DNA of 42,668 nt from Candidatus Hadarchaeum yellowstonense (GTDB lineage: Archaea; Hadarchaeota; Hadarchaeia; Hadarchaeales; Hadarchaeaceae), in NCBI GenBank assembly GCA_001515205.2, contig LQMQ01000047.1, positions 1-42,668 of the forward strand, in the 5' to 3' direction. The notes below the pieces were generated by a model. It had not been told where the DNA came from and ran no database searches. It worked only from the letters and a program-made list of their open reading frames with translations. The position numbers and the translations under genes were made by a program. Positions 27,982 through 37,077 of the stretch are shown piece after piece (positions within the stretch are counted from its first letter, which is position 1; each line of letters starts with the position of its first letter).

Positions 27982-29154
27982 ATGGGGTCAAAGCTGCCCC
28001 CGATCAGAAAGTTTGAGTGCATGGAATGCAAGTATGTTGATTACAGGATGTCCACCCGCGAGGTCGGCGAGACAGTACCTGGCGATTGTCCCAGATGTGG
28101 TGGCAACCTGCAGGTAACCGCGGTGGGTGCCCCGGACTGGCTGATCAGGCCGCTGGAGCTGGTTGCGCAAAAATTTGACATTTTGGATGTGGTGGCGCGC
28201 CCGGACAGGATTGAGCTGGAGGTCTCATCAAGAAAATTTCCCACGGCCTTCCGCTATCTCCTGAAGGCATTTGGAGGGGAGAATTATCTCCCGGTGATGC
28301 GGGAGCAGGAGGGTGAGCTGAGGCTCACGCTCGTCAGGCGCCAGGAGGTCCGGGCGGGCAGTGTTCTGGTGAATGTTGTCCTCTTCCTTGCCACCGTGGC
28401 GTCAACTTTTGTGGCGGGTTATTATCTCTTTGACGGCTCCATCGCCAGCGCGGCACTTTTTTCCGCCTCGCTGATGCTAATGCTGGTGGCCCACGAGCTG
28501 GGTCACAAGATATCGGCCTGGCACAACGGGGTGGTTTCCACCTTGCCCTACTTCATTCCCGCTCCTCCTCCCTTCCCCCTGGGAACCCTCGGCGCGGTCA
28601 TCAACATCAAGAGCCCCATTCCAACCAAGGAGGCCTTGGTGGAGATGGGCGCCTCCGGGCCAATCACCGGCTTCGCTCTTTCCGTGGTGATTACTTTCAT
28701 CGGGCTGACCTTTTTGAGCCCGGGGGGGCTGGAGGTACCCCTGCCTTTTGTGCCTGTGATGTTTGGCCTGCTGCAGCTACTGACCCTGGGCCGGGTCACC
28801 GCCACCTTTGCGCTAAACCCCCTGACCTTTGCCGGCTGGGTGGTGATGCTGTTGACGATGTTTAACATGATTCCCGTGGGGCAGCTTGACGGGGGGCACA
28901 TCGCCCGGGCGGTCTTGGGCCGGCAGCGCCATTTTCTGCTGACGCGGGTGCTGGGCTTTTCGCTGCTGTTTCTGGGTCTGGCCTTTCCCGATCTACCGAT
29001 CTTCTTCATCTGGGGACTGTTAATACTGCTCTTTTTCAGGGGCTACCACCCCGGAGCTCTGGATGATGTCTCGCCGCTGTCATTGCGGCACAAGGCTTTG
29101 GCGGCGGTGGCGCTGGTTGTTTTTATCCTCTGCCTGCCCATTCCTTTAATGTAG
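27982..29154 (+). CDS. Site-2 protease-like (M50) membrane metalloprotease with N-terminal zinc ribbon
   Basis: N-terminal FECMECKYVDY…CPRCGG; HELGHKISAWHNG; NMIPVGQLDGGHIARAVLG; multiple TM segments. ORF track start 27937. Confidence 0.88.
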   Translation: MGSKLPPIRKFECMECKYVDYRMSTREVGETVPGDCPRCGGNLQVTAVGAPDWLIRPLELVAQKFDILDVVARPDRIELEVSSRKFPTAFRYLLKAFGGENYLPVMREQEGELRLTLVRRQEVRAGSVLVNVVLFLATVASTFVAGYYLFDGSIASAALFSASLMLMLVAHELGHKISAWHNGVVSTLPYFIPAPPPFPLGTLGAVINIKSPIPTKEALVEMGASGPITGFALSVVITFIGLTFLSPGGLEVPLPFVPVMFGLLQLLTLGRVTATFALNPLTFAGWVVMLLTMFNMIPVGQLDGGHIARAVLGRQRHFLLTRVLGFSLLFLGLAFPDLPIFFIWGLLILLFFRGYHPGALDDVSPLSLRHKALAAVALVVFILCLPIPLM

Positions 29155-29194
29155 GCGATGACTACATAGAGTTGAGAGAAAAATCAGCCATGGT

Positions 29195-29791
29195 GTGCGG
29201 GTGAGGGGAAAGTTCATCAGCGTCGAGGGGCTTGATGGCTGCGGAAAGAGCACCCAGGTGAGGCTTCTCGCCCGCTGGTTGCGGCGCATGGGCCACGAGG
29301 TCGTGGTCACCGAAGAGCCAACCGATGGGCTGATAGGCAGAATCATCCGGATGGTGGTGGCCGGAGGCTTCAAGGTGCCAGTGGCCGCCGAGGCACTTCT
29401 CTTCGCCGCCGACAGGCTGCACCATGTTGAACGGGTGATAGCACCGGCGGTTAGTTCAGGCAAAGTTGTCATCTCCGACAGGTACATTGCCTCTTCCCTC
29501 GCCTATCAATCGGCTCGCGGCCTTCCCCTCAGGTGGGTGATGAAGATAAACGAGATGGCTCCGGAACCAGACCTGATGATATTGATCGATGTTCCCGCCG
29601 AAGTTACAGCGGGGAGGATAAACCGTTCACGCAGGCCGGATGGGTTCGAGAGGGATCTTGAGCTTCAGAAAAAGGTCAGACAGGTCTACTTGAACATTGC
29701 CCGGCGGTATAAAATGAAAGTGATTGACGGCAACCGCCCCGTCGACGAGGTGCAGGAGGACATCAGGAGATGGGTGAAGAGGCTACTGTGA
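29195..29791 (+). CDS. tmk: Thymidylate kinase
   Basis: RGKFISVEGLDGCGKSTQVRLLARWLRRMGHEVVVTEEPTDGLIGRIIR…VISDRYIASSLAYQSARG. Confidence 0.93.
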   Translation: MRVRGKFISVEGLDGCGKSTQVRLLARWLRRMGHEVVVTEEPTDGLIGRIIRMVVAGGFKVPVAAEALLFAADRLHHVERVIAPAVSSGKVVISDRYIASSLAYQSARGLPLRWVMKINEMAPEPDLMILIDVPAEVTAGRINRSRRPDGFERDLELQKKVRQVYLNIARRYKMKVIDGNRPVDEVQEDIRRWVKRLL

Positions 29792-29815
29792 CCAGAAATG
29801 GCCACTTGCCTCCAG

Positions 29816-31129
29816 CTACATGTTTATCTGGGCTGAGAAGGGCAGGGTTTTGAAGACTTCGCTCGCGGCCCTTTCGACTTTCGTTCGATTTTCTGGGCTG
29901 GTGTAAACGCGGATGATATCGACGTATCCCTTCAACACATTGATCAGTCGCGAGTATCGGGAGAGCTGCACGAGTTCCTTTTTCCCGCCGCTGTTGGTGG
30001 TGAAGACGGGGATCTCCATCGGGTCTATCTCCCGCGGGTAATAGGGGATGGAGTCCAAGGTGGGCACGTCCACCACAACCTCGTCGCTGTCTACCCCCGC
30101 CAACTTGGCGATCTCCTCCTCCTTCTGGTGCCTGACGTTTTTGTCGCCCAGCAGCCTTGCCACGTAGGCATCCTTGATGTGAACATCTCTCTGGTAGGCG
30201 ACCTTCAGAAGTTCTCGGTTGTCCAGCTTTCTCATTATTTCCTTGGCCTTTTCGGCCCGCCGGCGCTTCTCCGGTTCCTTGCAGGTGGTCGGGTCCAGCT
30301 CCCTCATTTTGGTCGCCACGTAGCCATCGTCCATCTTTAGAAAATCTTCAACGCTGGCGAAGGAGGTCAGGCCGATCAGCTCGTCGGCGTGGTCCATTGC
30401 CTTGTGAAGGAGGATCTCCGCCGCCCTGACGGCGTGGTGATAGTAGACGGCGAGGAACATCTCATATCGGGCTATCATGAATGCCTCAAGGGCGTAGAGC
30501 GCCTTGAGATCGATGGCGATGTCTTCCCCGCAGACATCCATCGCCTGGATGAGCCTGTTTATATCGATGCGCCCGTATTCGACTCCGGTGTAGTAGGAAT
30601 CCCGAACCAGAAAGTCCAGTTTATCAGCATCAACCTGGCTGGCGGTGATCTGGTGCAGATAGGTTTTCCCGCCCGTTCTCTTTCCAAAGGCAAGCTCAAT
30701 GATTTCATCCGGCCTATAGCCGCTCTCCTTCAGGGCATCGGCAAGCTCGCTCTCCTTCACAATTCTGGCCCCCATTTGCTCATGGTTGATGCCGAGTTTT
30801 TGCACGATGAGTTCCTCGTAGGAGTGCGAGAAGGGGCCATGGCCGATATCGTGCAGGAGGCTGGCGAGCCTGACGAGTTGCCATTCGTCTTCGGAGATTT
30901 CCACGCTTTTTTTCAAAGAGTCGGCAATCTGGCCGGCCACGTGCATGGCACCGAGAGAGTGGGAGAATCGGGTGTGCTCGCCGCCGGGGTATACCAGTGA
31001 TGCGATCGAAAGCTGCTTTATCCCGCGCAAACGCTGAACGGGCCAAGTGTCTATTATCCGGCGCTCCACATCGGTTATGCCGATGTAGCCGTGGATCGGG
31101 TCGCGGATGTATTTGATCATCATACGCAA
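29816..31129 (-). CDS. HD-domain phosphohydrolase (SAMHD1/dGTPase-like)
   Basis: YIRDPIHGYIGITDVERRIIDTWPVQRLRGIKQLSIASLVYPGGEHTRFSHSLGAMHVAGQI…LLHDIGHGPFSHSYE. Confidence 0.9.
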   Translation of the reverse strand: MRMMIKYIRDPIHGYIGITDVERRIIDTWPVQRLRGIKQLSIASLVYPGGEHTRFSHSLGAMHVAGQIADSLKKSVEISEDEWQLVRLASLLHDIGHGPFSHSYEELIVQKLGINHEQMGARIVKESELADALKESGYRPDEIIELAFGKRTGGKTYLHQITASQVDADKLDFLVRDSYYTGVEYGRIDINRLIQAMDVCGEDIAIDLKALYALEAFMIARYEMFLAVYYHHAVRAAEILLHKAMDHADELIGLTSFASVEDFLKMDDGYVATKMRELDPTTCKEPEKRRRAEKAKEIMRKLDNRELLKVAYQRDVHIKDAYVARLLGDKNVRHQKEEEIAKLAGVDSDEVVVDVPTLDSIPYYPREIDPMEIPVFTTNSGGKKELVQLSRYSRLINVLKGYVDIIRVYTSPENRTKVERAASEVFKTLPFSAQINM

Positions 31130-31195
31130 TCCACTCTGTACCTAGATCTATTTAGCTCTCTCTAAAATTGCGCCAGAAAAAAGCCCATTTTTCAC

Positions 31196-31218
31196 GAATT
31201 CGAGCACCTCGGTAATTC
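31196..31218. repeat. Short inverted repeat upstream of the HD hydrolase gene
   Basis: GAATTCGAG-cac-CTCG-gt-AATTC (9-bp arms, 2-nt bulge). Confidence 0.5.
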
Positions 31219-31367
31219 AACGCCAAAATTTGGAGGGGAAATTGTCTGCGGTGCTGGAGGCCAAGGAGGTTGTTTCGGAGTCAGTCACACCACTGGCATT
31301 ATTTTGATTGCCGTCTTCAATGGGCGATTCTGGATCGAAAACCGAAATTAATTAATTGTCGGGGCCG

Positions 31368-32390
31368 TTATCCCCTTTCCCCATATCTTTCAAAAACTGA
31401 GATGAAAATGAGGTCTTTATCTTGAACGTTGTACACCCGGTGGAACTCGTTGGGCGCGATCGTCACTACATCCTTCTCCCTCACGCGGCGTCGCCTTCCA
31501 TCGGTTTCGATCTCCCCCTCTCCCTCCACAAAGAAGTAGACCTCTCCAACGGGGTGAGAATGTCCGGTGGTCTGTTTTCCGGCGTGCAGGATGGTGATGG
31601 AAAGCACTAGATTTTCGTCGACGCCCCTGTCGCAGACGATGTAGCGTTCATCGTTCTTTATCACCCGGGCCTCGCGGAAGGCCTGGAGATAGCTCTTGTG
31701 CGAGACATCATACCACTCACCGTTGAACAGGTACCCCTTGACTTTTTCTCCCCTCTCCATGAGGTGCTGTATGAAGAACCCCGGAGCATCCCGTTTTGAA
31801 TTCCTGCAGAAATCTCCGAGGATTGGAAAGATGCGCTTGGGGAAAAGGTAAACACCGGTGCTCACGTAATTGCTCAACGGCGGCTTGACCTTTTCCTTGA
31901 AGTCGGTGAAGAAAAAGCTGTTGGCGGGCGGGGGGTAACCATCGCTGCCCTCAAACTTGACCGTGGCCATTTCCTCGGGATTCATCTCGGGGTTCTGCCC
32001 CACGTAATATACCCCCACCAGCGGCTCTCCGGTGTAGCTCGAAATGAATCCCTCAAAACCCGAGGAGAAGTAGTTGTCGGCGCAGACCACCATCAGATCT
32101 TCATCGATTTTCAGCTCTCTGATGGCGTTCCAGATCGAGGAGACGGCCCCCAGTTTCTGCTCCTCGGCCATCGCCTCCTCGACGATGACTTTTTCATAGC
32201 CGGAAAAAAACCGGGCAAATTTTTTGTTGGTCGTGATGATGGGCTCCAGGTTCACCGCGCGGATCTTTTGGAGCAAATGGTTCAGGATGGTGTCTCCCCG
32301 TTCCATGATCATCGCCTTGGGCAGCAGTTCCCCGATGGTGCCCAGCCTTCTGGCAAATCCGCCGGCGAGAATCAAGGCCTTCATCTCAGT
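31368..32390 (-). CDS. Sugar-phosphate nucleotidyltransferase fused to a C-terminal cupin domain
   Basis: N-terminus MKALILAGGFARRLGTIGELLPKAMIMERGDTILNHLLQKI; C-terminus VLSITILHAGKQTTGHSHPVGEVYFFVEGEGEIETDGRRRRVREKDVVTIAPNEFHRVYN. Confidence 0.88.
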   Translation of the reverse strand, partial: TEMKALILAGGFARRLGTIGELLPKAMIMERGDTILNHLLQKIRAVNLEPIITTNKKFARFFSGYEKVIVEEAMAEEQKLGAVSSIWNAIRELKIDEDLMVVCADNYFSSGFEGFISSYTGEPLVGVYYVGQNPEMNPEEMATVKFEGSDGYPPPANSFFFTDFKEKVKPPLSNYVSTGVYLFPKRIFPILGDFCRNSKRDAPGFFIQHLMERGEKVKGYLFNGEWYDVSHKSYLQAFREARVIKNDERYIVCDRGVDENLVLSITILHAGKQTTGHSHPVGEVYFFVEGEGEIETDGRRRRVREKDVVTIAPNEFHRVYNVQDKDLIFISVFERYGERG

Positions 32391-32454
32391 ACCGGGAAAC
32401 ATTTAGTTGCTATCTTTATTTATCTTTCATGAGAGACATTAGAGAAGTGAGCCA

Positions 32455-33834
32455 ATGGTGCTGGAACAGCTGGGAAGGGCCCTGCACGGTGCCCTGCAGA
32501 AGATAACCCGTGCGACCCACGTGGACGAGCGGGCCGTGAAGGAGCTGGTCAGGGAGATTCAGCGGGCCCTGCTGCAAGCCGACGTCAACGTTGAGCTGGT
32601 GCTCGATCTCACCAAGCGGATAGAGAAGAGGGCGCTTGAGGAGAAGTTGCCCCCCGGGATGAGTCGCAAGGAACACGTGATAAAAATAGTCTATGAGGAG
32701 CTCTCCTCGTTCCTGGGTAAGCCGGCGCCGCTGCAGCTTGAACCAGGGAAGCCAAAGGTGCTGCTCATGGTGGGACTTCAGGGCAGCGGCAAGACAACAT
32801 CGGTTGCCAAGCTTGCGGCTCATTTCAAGAAGCGTGGCTATAAGGCTGCGATCGTTTGTGCCGACACCTACCGCCCCGGAGCATACGAGCAGCTGAGCCA
32901 GCTCGGGCAGCAGATAGGCGTCGAGGTTTTCGGTGATCCCGGAGCCTCGGATCCGATAAAGATAGCCAGGGAGGGCGTGGCACGCTTCAAGAGGGAGCGC
33001 GCGGAGCTGATCATTGTCGATACTGCGGGCAGGCATCGGCGGGAGGAGGCCCTGATGAAGGAAATGCAGGAGATCGCCAGGGCCGTGGAACCTGATGAGA
33101 TAATGTTGGTCATAGATGGAACCATAGGGCAGCAGGCTAAGGAGCAAGCCGCGGCTTTCAAGCTGGCCACACCCATAGGCTCCATTCTGGTTACCAAGCT
33201 CGACGGCACGGCGAAGGGGGGTGGGGCTCTTTCGGCCGTCGCGGCTACGGGGGCTCCGATAAAGTTCATCGGGGTCGGGGAGCACATCGAGGATCTTGAG
33301 CCCTTCGTGCCGCAGAAATTTGTGGCCCGATTGCTCGGGATGGGGGACATAGAGACGCTCTTGCAGAAGATTGAGGAAGCGGCGAAGGAGGAGAAGCTGA
33401 AGCCGGTTGACGTGAAGGCGATGATGGCGGGCAAAATAACGCTCCGCGATGTCTATGACCAGTTGGAGGCGATGAGCAAGATGGGGCCGCTGAGAAAAAT
33501 TATGCAGATGATACCCGGGGTCGGAGTTTCCCTGCCCGAGGAACAGATGAGGATCGGGGAGGAGAAGTTGAAGAAGTTCAAGTACATCATGCAGTCGATG
33601 ACCCCGCAGGAGCTTGAGGATCCCAAGATACTCAACGCTTCACGCATCCGCAGGGTGGCCCGTGGCTCGGGGACGACCGAGGCCGAGGTCCGGGAGCTTT
33701 TAAAGCAGTACGAGCTGATGAAGAAGTTCATCAAGGCCTTCGCCAAGGGAAGGGGCCCGAAGCTGGGCCAGCTGGGGAAGATGTTCCGGTCGGGATTTGG
33801 ACCCGCGGAAAAGGGCCCTGGAAAAGGCTCTTAA
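32455..33834 (+). CDS. srp54: Signal recognition particle 54 kDa protein
   Basis: [50 protein letters not shown]…[19 protein letters not shown]; Met-rich M domain. Confidence 0.97.
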   Translation: MVLEQLGRALHGALQKITRATHVDERAVKELVREIQRALLQADVNVELVLDLTKRIEKRALEEKLPPGMSRKEHVIKIVYEELSSFLGKPAPLQLEPGKPKVLLMVGLQGSGKTTSVAKLAAHFKKRGYKAAIVCADTYRPGAYEQLSQLGQQIGVEVFGDPGASDPIKIAREGVARFKRERAELIIVDTAGRHRREEALMKEMQEIARAVEPDEIMLVIDGTIGQQAKEQAAAFKLATPIGSILVTKLDGTAKGGGALSAVAATGAPIKFIGVGEHIEDLEPFVPQKFVARLLGMGDIETLLQKIEEAAKEEKLKPVDVKAMMAGKITLRDVYDQLEAMSKMGPLRKIMQMIPGVGVSLPEEQMRIGEEKLKKFKYIMQSMTPQELEDPKILNASRIRRVARGSGTTEAEVRELLKQYELMKKFIKAFAKGRGPKLGQLGKMFRSGFGPAEKGPGKGS

Positions 33835-33889
33835 ACGAGGGAGTCAATCAACTTAATAGGCAGGGTAAAATCTGGTCTGTGTGGTTTAA

Positions 33890-34186
33890 ATGTCCGGACG
33901 TTCTAAGGGCTTGAGGAGCAAAAGTCGGAAGAAGTTGACCAAACACCCCCGTCAGCGTGGGCTATCTCCCGTCAGCAGGGCGGTTCAGGATCTTCCGGTT
34001 GGCACCAAGGTCTCCATAATAATTGATCCGGGTGTGGTCAAGGGACAGCCGCACCACCGCTACCATGGCAGAACCGGAGTCGTCACCGAAAGGCGCGGCC
34101 GTGCCTATGTGGTTGATGTTCGTGATGGCGGCTCGATAAAAAGGATTATTTCCCGCCCCGAGCACCTTAGGGTGGTGGAGGCATGA
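33890..34186 (+). CDS. rpl21e: 50S ribosomal protein L21e
   Basis: MSGRSKGLRSKSRKKLTKHPRQRGLSPVSRAVQDLPVGTKVSIIIDPGVVKGQPHHRYHGRTGVVTERRGRAYVVDV. Confidence 0.95.
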   Translation: MSGRSKGLRSKSRKKLTKHPRQRGLSPVSRAVQDLPVGTKVSIIIDPGVVKGQPHHRYHGRTGVVTERRGRAYVVDVRDGGSIKRIISRPEHLRVVEA

Positions 34187-34521
34187 TCGGTAAACGCGTG
34201 GTGAAGGAAAAACCTGTGTCGCTCCCGGAGGTCCTCGGCATCCTGGAGAAGGTTAAGAAGGAGGGGGAGCTGGAGTACTGGCAGCGGCTCACCTTCGATT
34301 ATGCGCAAAAGTTTGCCAAGCTCAAGCCCAAGGAGGCCCAGGAACTTTTGGAGGAGCTCCTCAAGATGGATAAGATTAAGGAGCACCAGGCCGTGGCGAT
34401 CATCGACCTAATGCCGCAGACTAAGGAGGATCTCGAGCTCATTTTCTCCAAGGAGAGGGTGAAGCTCGAGGACGATGAAGTGAAAAGAGTTCTCGAGCTG
34501 GTCAAGAAATATAGCGGTTGA
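34183..34521 (+). CDS. rpoF: DNA-directed RNA polymerase subunit F (Rpb4 homolog)
   Basis: Position between L21e and DUF655; VSLPEVLGILEKVKKEGELEYWQRLTFDYAQKFAKLKPKEAQELLEELLKMDKIKEHQAVAIIDLMPQTKEDLELIFSKER. Confidence 0.9.
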   Translation: MIGKRVVKEKPVSLPEVLGILEKVKKEGELEYWQRLTFDYAQKFAKLKPKEAQELLEELLKMDKIKEHQAVAIIDLMPQTKEDLELIFSKERVKLEDDEVKRVLELVKKYSG

Positions 34522-34540
34522 AATAAGCTGGCTCGGGGGC

Positions 34541-35137
34541 ATGTTTTCGGTGGAAAAAAAGTACGAGGACCGGGGAATAGTATTGGACTTTCTCCCTCAG
34601 GGGCACCCGAATGATCCCAGGCCCATTCACCTGAGGGAGCCCATAGCCCAGATACTAGGCGACACCTTCTTCACCCTGCTGGAGGTCGTGCCCGTCAAAG
34701 GGGTTACCTTTTTGCCGCACGAGCGAGTTTCCATCGGGAAGGGGGAAAGGGACAAGGTCGAGAGGATAAAGCGCCGCATAGGTTATGAGGATTTGACCGC
34801 CGCCGCCAAGGCCGAGCTGCAGCCGGTTGTGGAAAGCCTGGTCAATGAGAACCCCGATCGTTTTGTTGAGTTCTTTAACCGGGCCGGGCCGCTCACGACC
34901 CGCTTTCATCAGCTGGAGCTGATCCCCGGAATAGGCAAGAAGCTCATGTGGGCGATAATTGAGGAGAGGAAGAAGAGTCCCTTTGTTGACTTTGCCGACA
35001 TAGAGAACCGGGTGAAGGGCCTGGTGAACGTCAAGTCGTTAATTGCCAAACGGATAGTGATGGAGCTTCAGGGAGTGGACAAGTACCGGATATTTGTGCG
35101 ACCTCCAGCGAGGAAATCAACGGAGGAGGCACCTTAA
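34541..35137 (+). CDS. DUF655 family protein (HhH-containing)
   Basis: YEDRGIVLDFLPQGHPNDPRP…AQILGDTFFTLLEVVPVKGVTFLPHERVSIGKGERDKVERIKRRIGYEDLT…LELIPGIGKKLMWAIIEERKKSPF. Confidence 0.92.
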   Translation: MFSVEKKYEDRGIVLDFLPQGHPNDPRPIHLREPIAQILGDTFFTLLEVVPVKGVTFLPHERVSIGKGERDKVERIKRRIGYEDLTAAAKAELQPVVESLVNENPDRFVEFFNRAGPLTTRFHQLELIPGIGKKLMWAIIEERKKSPFVDFADIENRVKGLVNVKSLIAKRIVMELQGVDKYRIFVRPPARKSTEEAP

Positions 35138-35143
35138 ACCTTT

Positions 35144-35488
35144 TCACTCTGCAGGGACCTTGAGTTCGTTAAGGACTTCAACCCAGGCGGTATCAAAACC
35201 CTGTTCATCCCTGGGTCGGAATTTCTGCGAGATCCTATTCTTCGCTTCGCGGATGATTTCAGCAATCTGCTCAGCGGAGTACTTTCCCTCCAGCACCTTG
35301 TTGATGGTGGCCAGCTCACTGCCCGATTCCAGCGCTGAGACCATCCCCTGCAGCGCCAGCAGGTAGCCCCTGGTGAATTCGTCCCCAGAGCGGAGTTGGT
35401 TCTGGTTGGCCTCCAGCCATTCCCTGGCCCCTTTGATATCCCTCTTCTTCAAGGACTTTACCAGAGGCTTTATGTCGATGACCATCAC
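35144..35488 (-). CDS. Hypothetical archaeal protein (helical, about 114 aa)
   Basis: MMVIDIKPLVKSLKKRDIKGAREWLEANQNQLRSGDEFTRGYLLALQGMVSALESG…; 3' end converges with DUF655. Confidence 0.65.
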   Translation of the reverse strand: MMVIDIKPLVKSLKKRDIKGAREWLEANQNQLRSGDEFTRGYLLALQGMVSALESGSELATINKVLEGKYSAEQIAEIIREAKNRISQKFRPRDEQGFDTAWVEVLNELKVPAE

Positions 35489-35558
35489 TGTCCACGCCCC
35501 GGCCGCCTTTTAACCTTGATGATTCCCCGCATGTGCAGACAACAACTTCAACTCATCC

Positions 35559-35825
35559 TCACTCTTTAATCGTCTCCAGGATGCTGATGGCGTTCCAGAT
35601 CAGGGTGCGGGTGTGAACGGGCATGTTGGGATCGTTGCTTATTTCATCCAGTATGGAGATGGCTGTGGAAGCCCTGACCATGGCGTCGTTATTTTTGTTC
35701 AGAAGCGCGTTTTTGGCCTCGCTCGCGGCCCTGCGGATGTTGCGCGGAACCGTGGTGTCGTCTGCCATGCGCGACATCATCTCTGCAACCTGTTTCAGTT
35801 TTTCCTCGGAGGACACGGACACCAC
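35559..35825 (-). CDS. UPF0147 family protein
   Basis: KLKQVAEMMSRMADDTTVPRNIRRAASEAKNALLNKNNDAMVRASTAISILDEISNDPNMPVHTRTLIWNAISILETI. Confidence 0.9.
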   Translation of the reverse strand: MVSVSSEEKLKQVAEMMSRMADDTTVPRNIRRAASEAKNALLNKNNDAMVRASTAISILDEISNDPNMPVHTRTLIWNAISILETIKE

Positions 35826-35889
35826 CCCGCCACATGCTCAATCACCTAATTTTAATCCTGAGACCCAATAAAGGGTTTTGGGGTGGGGC

Positions 35890-36210
35890 ATGAAGGAGGA
35901 GGACATACCCAAGGTTGTGGAGATGCTGATGGCCGGAGGCAAGATGTTAGCGGTCCACTGCGGTAATTGCCTGAGCCCCCTGTTTGAATATCAGGGGAAG
36001 GTGGTTTGCCCGGTCTGCGGCGGTAAGACAAAGGCGCTCAAAGCGGAGGCCAGACCCCCTTCCCTCGACAAGGTCAGGGAGACGCTTCTGGCCAAGATAA
36101 ACTCCCTCACTGAGCAACTTGCCAAGGAGACCGATCACGCTAAGACTTTAGAGTTGCTGGACAGAATAAAATCAGCCCTCGAGGTGCTGGAGAGGCTTAA
36201 GGAGGGGTGA
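35890..36210 (+). CDS. Sjogren's syndrome/scleroderma autoantigen 1 (p27)-like zinc-ribbon protein
   Basis: KEEDIPKVVEMLMAGGKMLAVHCGNCLSPLFEYQGKVVCPVCGGKT…; ORF track start 35878. Confidence 0.85.
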   Translation: MKEEDIPKVVEMLMAGGKMLAVHCGNCLSPLFEYQGKVVCPVCGGKTKALKAEARPPSLDKVRETLLAKINSLTEQLAKETDHAKTLELLDRIKSALEVLERLKEG

Positions 36211-36214
36211 TGGC

Positions 36215-36421
36215 TTGAAAAGGGACGTCATACTGAAGGCCCTGATGGAGGCGGGGACGCCGGTAACCACCGAAGAGCTGTCCAAGAGGACGGGCATAGA
36301 TATCGTGAGGTTGCGGGTCGACCTTTACCATCTGTCTGAGGAGGGGAAGGTCGAAAGAAGGCTGCGCGGGAACACTCCGGTGTGGACGATAAAGCTGGGT
36401 TCCATCCCGGAAGGCCGCTGA
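36215..36421 (+). CDS. Small wHTH protein
   Basis: MKRDVILKALMEAGTPVTTEELSKRTGIDIVRLRVDLYHLSEEGKVERRLRGNTPVWTIKL; near-adjacent to the previous stop. Confidence 0.75.
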   Translation: MKRDVILKALMEAGTPVTTEELSKRTGIDIVRLRVDLYHLSEEGKVERRLRGNTPVWTIKLGSIPEGR

Positions 36422-36433
36422 AATCAACAGCAC

Positions 36434-37042
36434 GTGATTTTTTTGAACTGGCTCGACTTGGTCAGGGTCATCGGTGCCGGGGTCCTGCTCGGCATCGTCG
36501 TGGGTCGAATAGTTGTCTTAAGACCCCGCCACCTGGAGAGGTTGCGGCCCAGAGTTTGGCTTCCTGAGTTAAAGAGAATGAGCGTTCGAAGGTGGCTGGT
36601 CCTTTTCTCGGCGGCATTCTCGGTGGCGGTGGTCTCCCTCCTCTTTTCGACGGTGGTCGGCTGGCTTTTGCAGCTTTTCGAGGTGCCGGCTGTTTCACCT
36701 GAGGATTATCCCTTTGTCACCTTGGAGCGCGATTATCCTTGGTTGGTTCTGGCGGTGGTCAACATCCTCCCGATATTTGAAGAATGGATCTTCCGTGGCA
36801 TCATAATCGATGAGGTGATCCGCTGGCGGGGGTCAAAGTTTTTCGCGGTCCTGATTTCCGCAGCCCTCTTTTCCGCCTTTCACCTCTCCAACCCCGGCAC
36901 CTACCCGGGGATTGTCCTTTCCATGTTTCCGGCCAGCCTGCTCCTCTCCCTGTGCTATCTTTACACAGGGCTGGGCGGCGCGATCTTGGCTCATGATTTT
37001 TACAATACCCTGCTGCTGGCGATCGCCTTCCTGACGGGATAG
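36434..37042 (+). CDS. CPBP-family intramembrane metalloprotease
   Basis: LPIFEEWIFRGIIIDEVIRWRGSKFFAVLISAALFSAFHLSNPG…ILAHDFYNTLLL (EExxxR / FxxxH / HxxxN-type motifs). Confidence 0.88.
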   Translation: MIFLNWLDLVRVIGAGVLLGIVVGRIVVLRPRHLERLRPRVWLPELKRMSVRRWLVLFSAAFSVAVVSLLFSTVVGWLLQLFEVPAVSPEDYPFVTLERDYPWLVLAVVNILPIFEEWIFRGIIIDEVIRWRGSKFFAVLISAALFSAFHLSNPGTYPGIVLSMFPASLLLSLCYLYTGLGGAILAHDFYNTLLLAIAFLTG

Positions 37043-37077
37043 CTGTTGAGACGGGGCTTAAATCCAGGGAGCCACCA

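Noticed and set aside
32416-33285. 289-aa minus-strand ORF opposite srp54
   Set aside because: Antisense shadow ORF.
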